Shown: piece by piece, positions 22,198-22,979 of the stretch
Numbering within the stretch: the first letter of the stretch is position 1
How the letters are laid out: each line of letters begins with the position of its first letter
Assembly: GCA_031430645.1 (NCBI GenBank)
Contig: JANPBY010000035.1
Coordinates: 1-22,979, forward strand
Source: JANPBY01 sp031430645
GTDB taxonomy: Bacteria > Actinomycetota > Actinomycetes > DATJPE01
Direction of reading: 5' to 3'
Length of the DNA: 22,979 nucleotides
Position numbers and translations under genes: made by a program
Notes under the pieces: model-generated
Database searches by the model: none
Told to the model about the DNA's origin: nothing
The model's input: only the letters and a program-made list of their open reading frames with translations

Positions 22198-22668
22198 GTG
22201 AGCGTCAGAAGCACTATGGCGTGGTTCACCTCGGATCGCCGAAACAGATCAGCGCCACACATCCCCGAGAGCTTCACCGTGATTCACTCCGCTGACCTCG
22301 ATGTCCACCTCGCGGGCGTGGCGAGACGCCCAACGGCTAAGCCGCCCTGGCCTACCTCGTCGTGGGAACGTCACGGGAGCGCGCGACTGCGCGAGCCGTC
22401 CGACTTGGCTCGGGTCATGCTCGACCTGCACCCAGCGTTCGTTGAGTGTCTGAGCGACGAGCCGCACTGGATGCAGGTCGAGCAGGCCGAATCGATGGCG
22501 ATGGAGTGGATGGCGGCCTGGTTCAGCCCCGCCGAGGCCACGGACTGGTTGGCCCTGCACCCTGACATCTCGGCCCTCCGCGCGCGGGACCTGGCCAACT
22601 CCGGCCTGCGACCGCGTGAGGTGCCTCGAGGGGACTTCCTCCCCGGCCCGGCCGAGGAGATTGCCTAG
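22198..22668 (+). CDS. Uncharacterised protein downstream of narGHJI
   Basis: A 156-residue protein that I do not recognise. It begins at a GTG preceded by GGGAGGT 3-4 bases upstream. The first 65 residues are basic, Pro/Ser-rich and probably disordered. The rest is a predicted helical segment (DLARVMLDLHPAFVECLSD, then EQAESMAMEWMAAWFSPAEATDWL) that could form a small helical domain. No membrane segment, signal peptide or catalytic motif is evident. It is codirectional with nar, 128 bases downstream, so co-transcription is possible. Its stop overlaps the convergent membrane-protein stop. The C-terminal helices argue for a real gene. Confidence 0.6.
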   Translation: MSVRSTMAWFTSDRRNRSAPHIPESFTVIHSADLDVHLAGVARRPTAKPPWPTSSWERHGSARLREPSDLARVMLDLHPAFVECLSDEPHWMQVEQAESMAMEWMAAWFSPAEATDWLALHPDISALRARDLANSGLRPREVPRGDFLPGPAEEIA

Positions 22669-22979
22669 CTGGGCAGGATGTTGATCGCCCGGGCGACCAC
22701 GAGGATGGCCACGACCAACGAGATCGCTGACTCAGCCATCATCATCATCTTGGCCCAGGGACGTACGGCCGAGACGTCGGTGGGACTGAACGCCATAGCG
22801 GTGTTGAACGACAGCGCGAGGTAGTCGACGAACTTTGGGAACCACCCGGCCGAAACGCTCGCCGGGTGGTTGTCCTCGGGGAACACGAAGCCGGCAGCAG
22901 GTCCGGTGCCTGCCGCCCGCGCGGCGGCGCCCCCGCCGTCCAGATCCCAGAACCATAATGCGAAGGCGATCACGTTGGT
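22665..22979 (-). CDS. Partial membrane protein, ion-channel-like C-terminus
   Basis: Only the last 104 residues are visible; the frame continues past the right edge. It has a partial hydrophobic segment (VIAFALWFWDL), a Gly/Ala-rich extracytoplasmic-looking linker, then FPKFVDYLALSFNTAMAFSPTDVSAVRPWAKMMMMAESAISLVVAILVVARAINIL. The layout of pore-helix-like segment, loop and final helix ending in ARAINIL resembles the last part of two-TM ion-channel domains, but the TVGYGD selectivity filter is replaced by AMAFSPTD. DUF1345-type membrane proteins have a similar ending. The function is unknown. The stop TAG (22665-22667) overlaps that of the convergent gene. Confidence 0.75.
   Translation of the reverse strand, partial: TNVIAFALWFWDLDGGGAAARAAGTGPAAGFVFPEDNHPASVSAGWFPKFVDYLALSFNTAMAFSPTDVSAVRPWAKMMMMAESAISLVVAILVVARAINILPS

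Overview
The window is GC-rich, gene-dense DNA from the chromosome of an actinobacterium. The lineage evidence is an RbpA-type RNA polymerase-binding protein at the left edge, a DevR/DosR–DevS/DosT-type two-component pair, an Acg-type nitroreductase, an F420-type PPOX oxidoreductase, frequent GTG starts and a tRNA-Arg(CCT) of actinobacterial type. A soil or aquatic relative of Nocardioides fits, but that placement is inference. I see no IS element, integrase, CRISPR array or phage gene.

Left part (1-5708): rbpA (partial), then a leftward operon of an Acg-type nitroreductase, an uncharacterised small protein and fdhD, closed by a hairpin terminator. Divergent from it lies a DevR/DosR-like response regulator, followed by a PPOX-family protein. 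The cognate-type GAF/GAF histidine kinase is convergent on the opposite strand. Palindromes resembling the mycobacterial DosR box lie in the divergent promoter region, before the PPOX gene, and again before narG 12 kb away.

Middle part (5775-15189): a leftward run of a Rieske oxygenase, a small cupin-like protein and a DinB/DUF664 protein leads toward the kinase gene. A divergent F420-type PPOX protein, tRNA-Arg(CCT), a short CDF-like membrane protein, an SRPBCC protein, ACC deaminase and a CE7-type esterase run rightward. A TetR regulator is divergent from a coupled pair: a GcvT-fold (folate-dependent demethylase-like) protein and a PYROXD2/phytoene-desaturase-like flavoprotein. I read this stretch as accessory catabolism of a methylated and/or acylated small molecule whose identity cannot be read from sequence.

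Right part (15199-22979): tandem DosR-like palindromes precede a complete, tightly overlapping narGHJI operon for membrane-bound respiratory nitrate reductase. It is followed by an uncharacterised small gene and a partial membrane protein read from the opposite strand.

Working model: an O2/NO-responsive DevSR-type system senses hypoxia and switches on nitrate respiration (narGHJI). It also switches on redox and stress proteins (nitroreductase, PPOX protein) and possibly formate dehydrogenase maturation (fdhD). The family calls rest on motifs visible in the sequence. The regulon and the demethylation pathway are inference.
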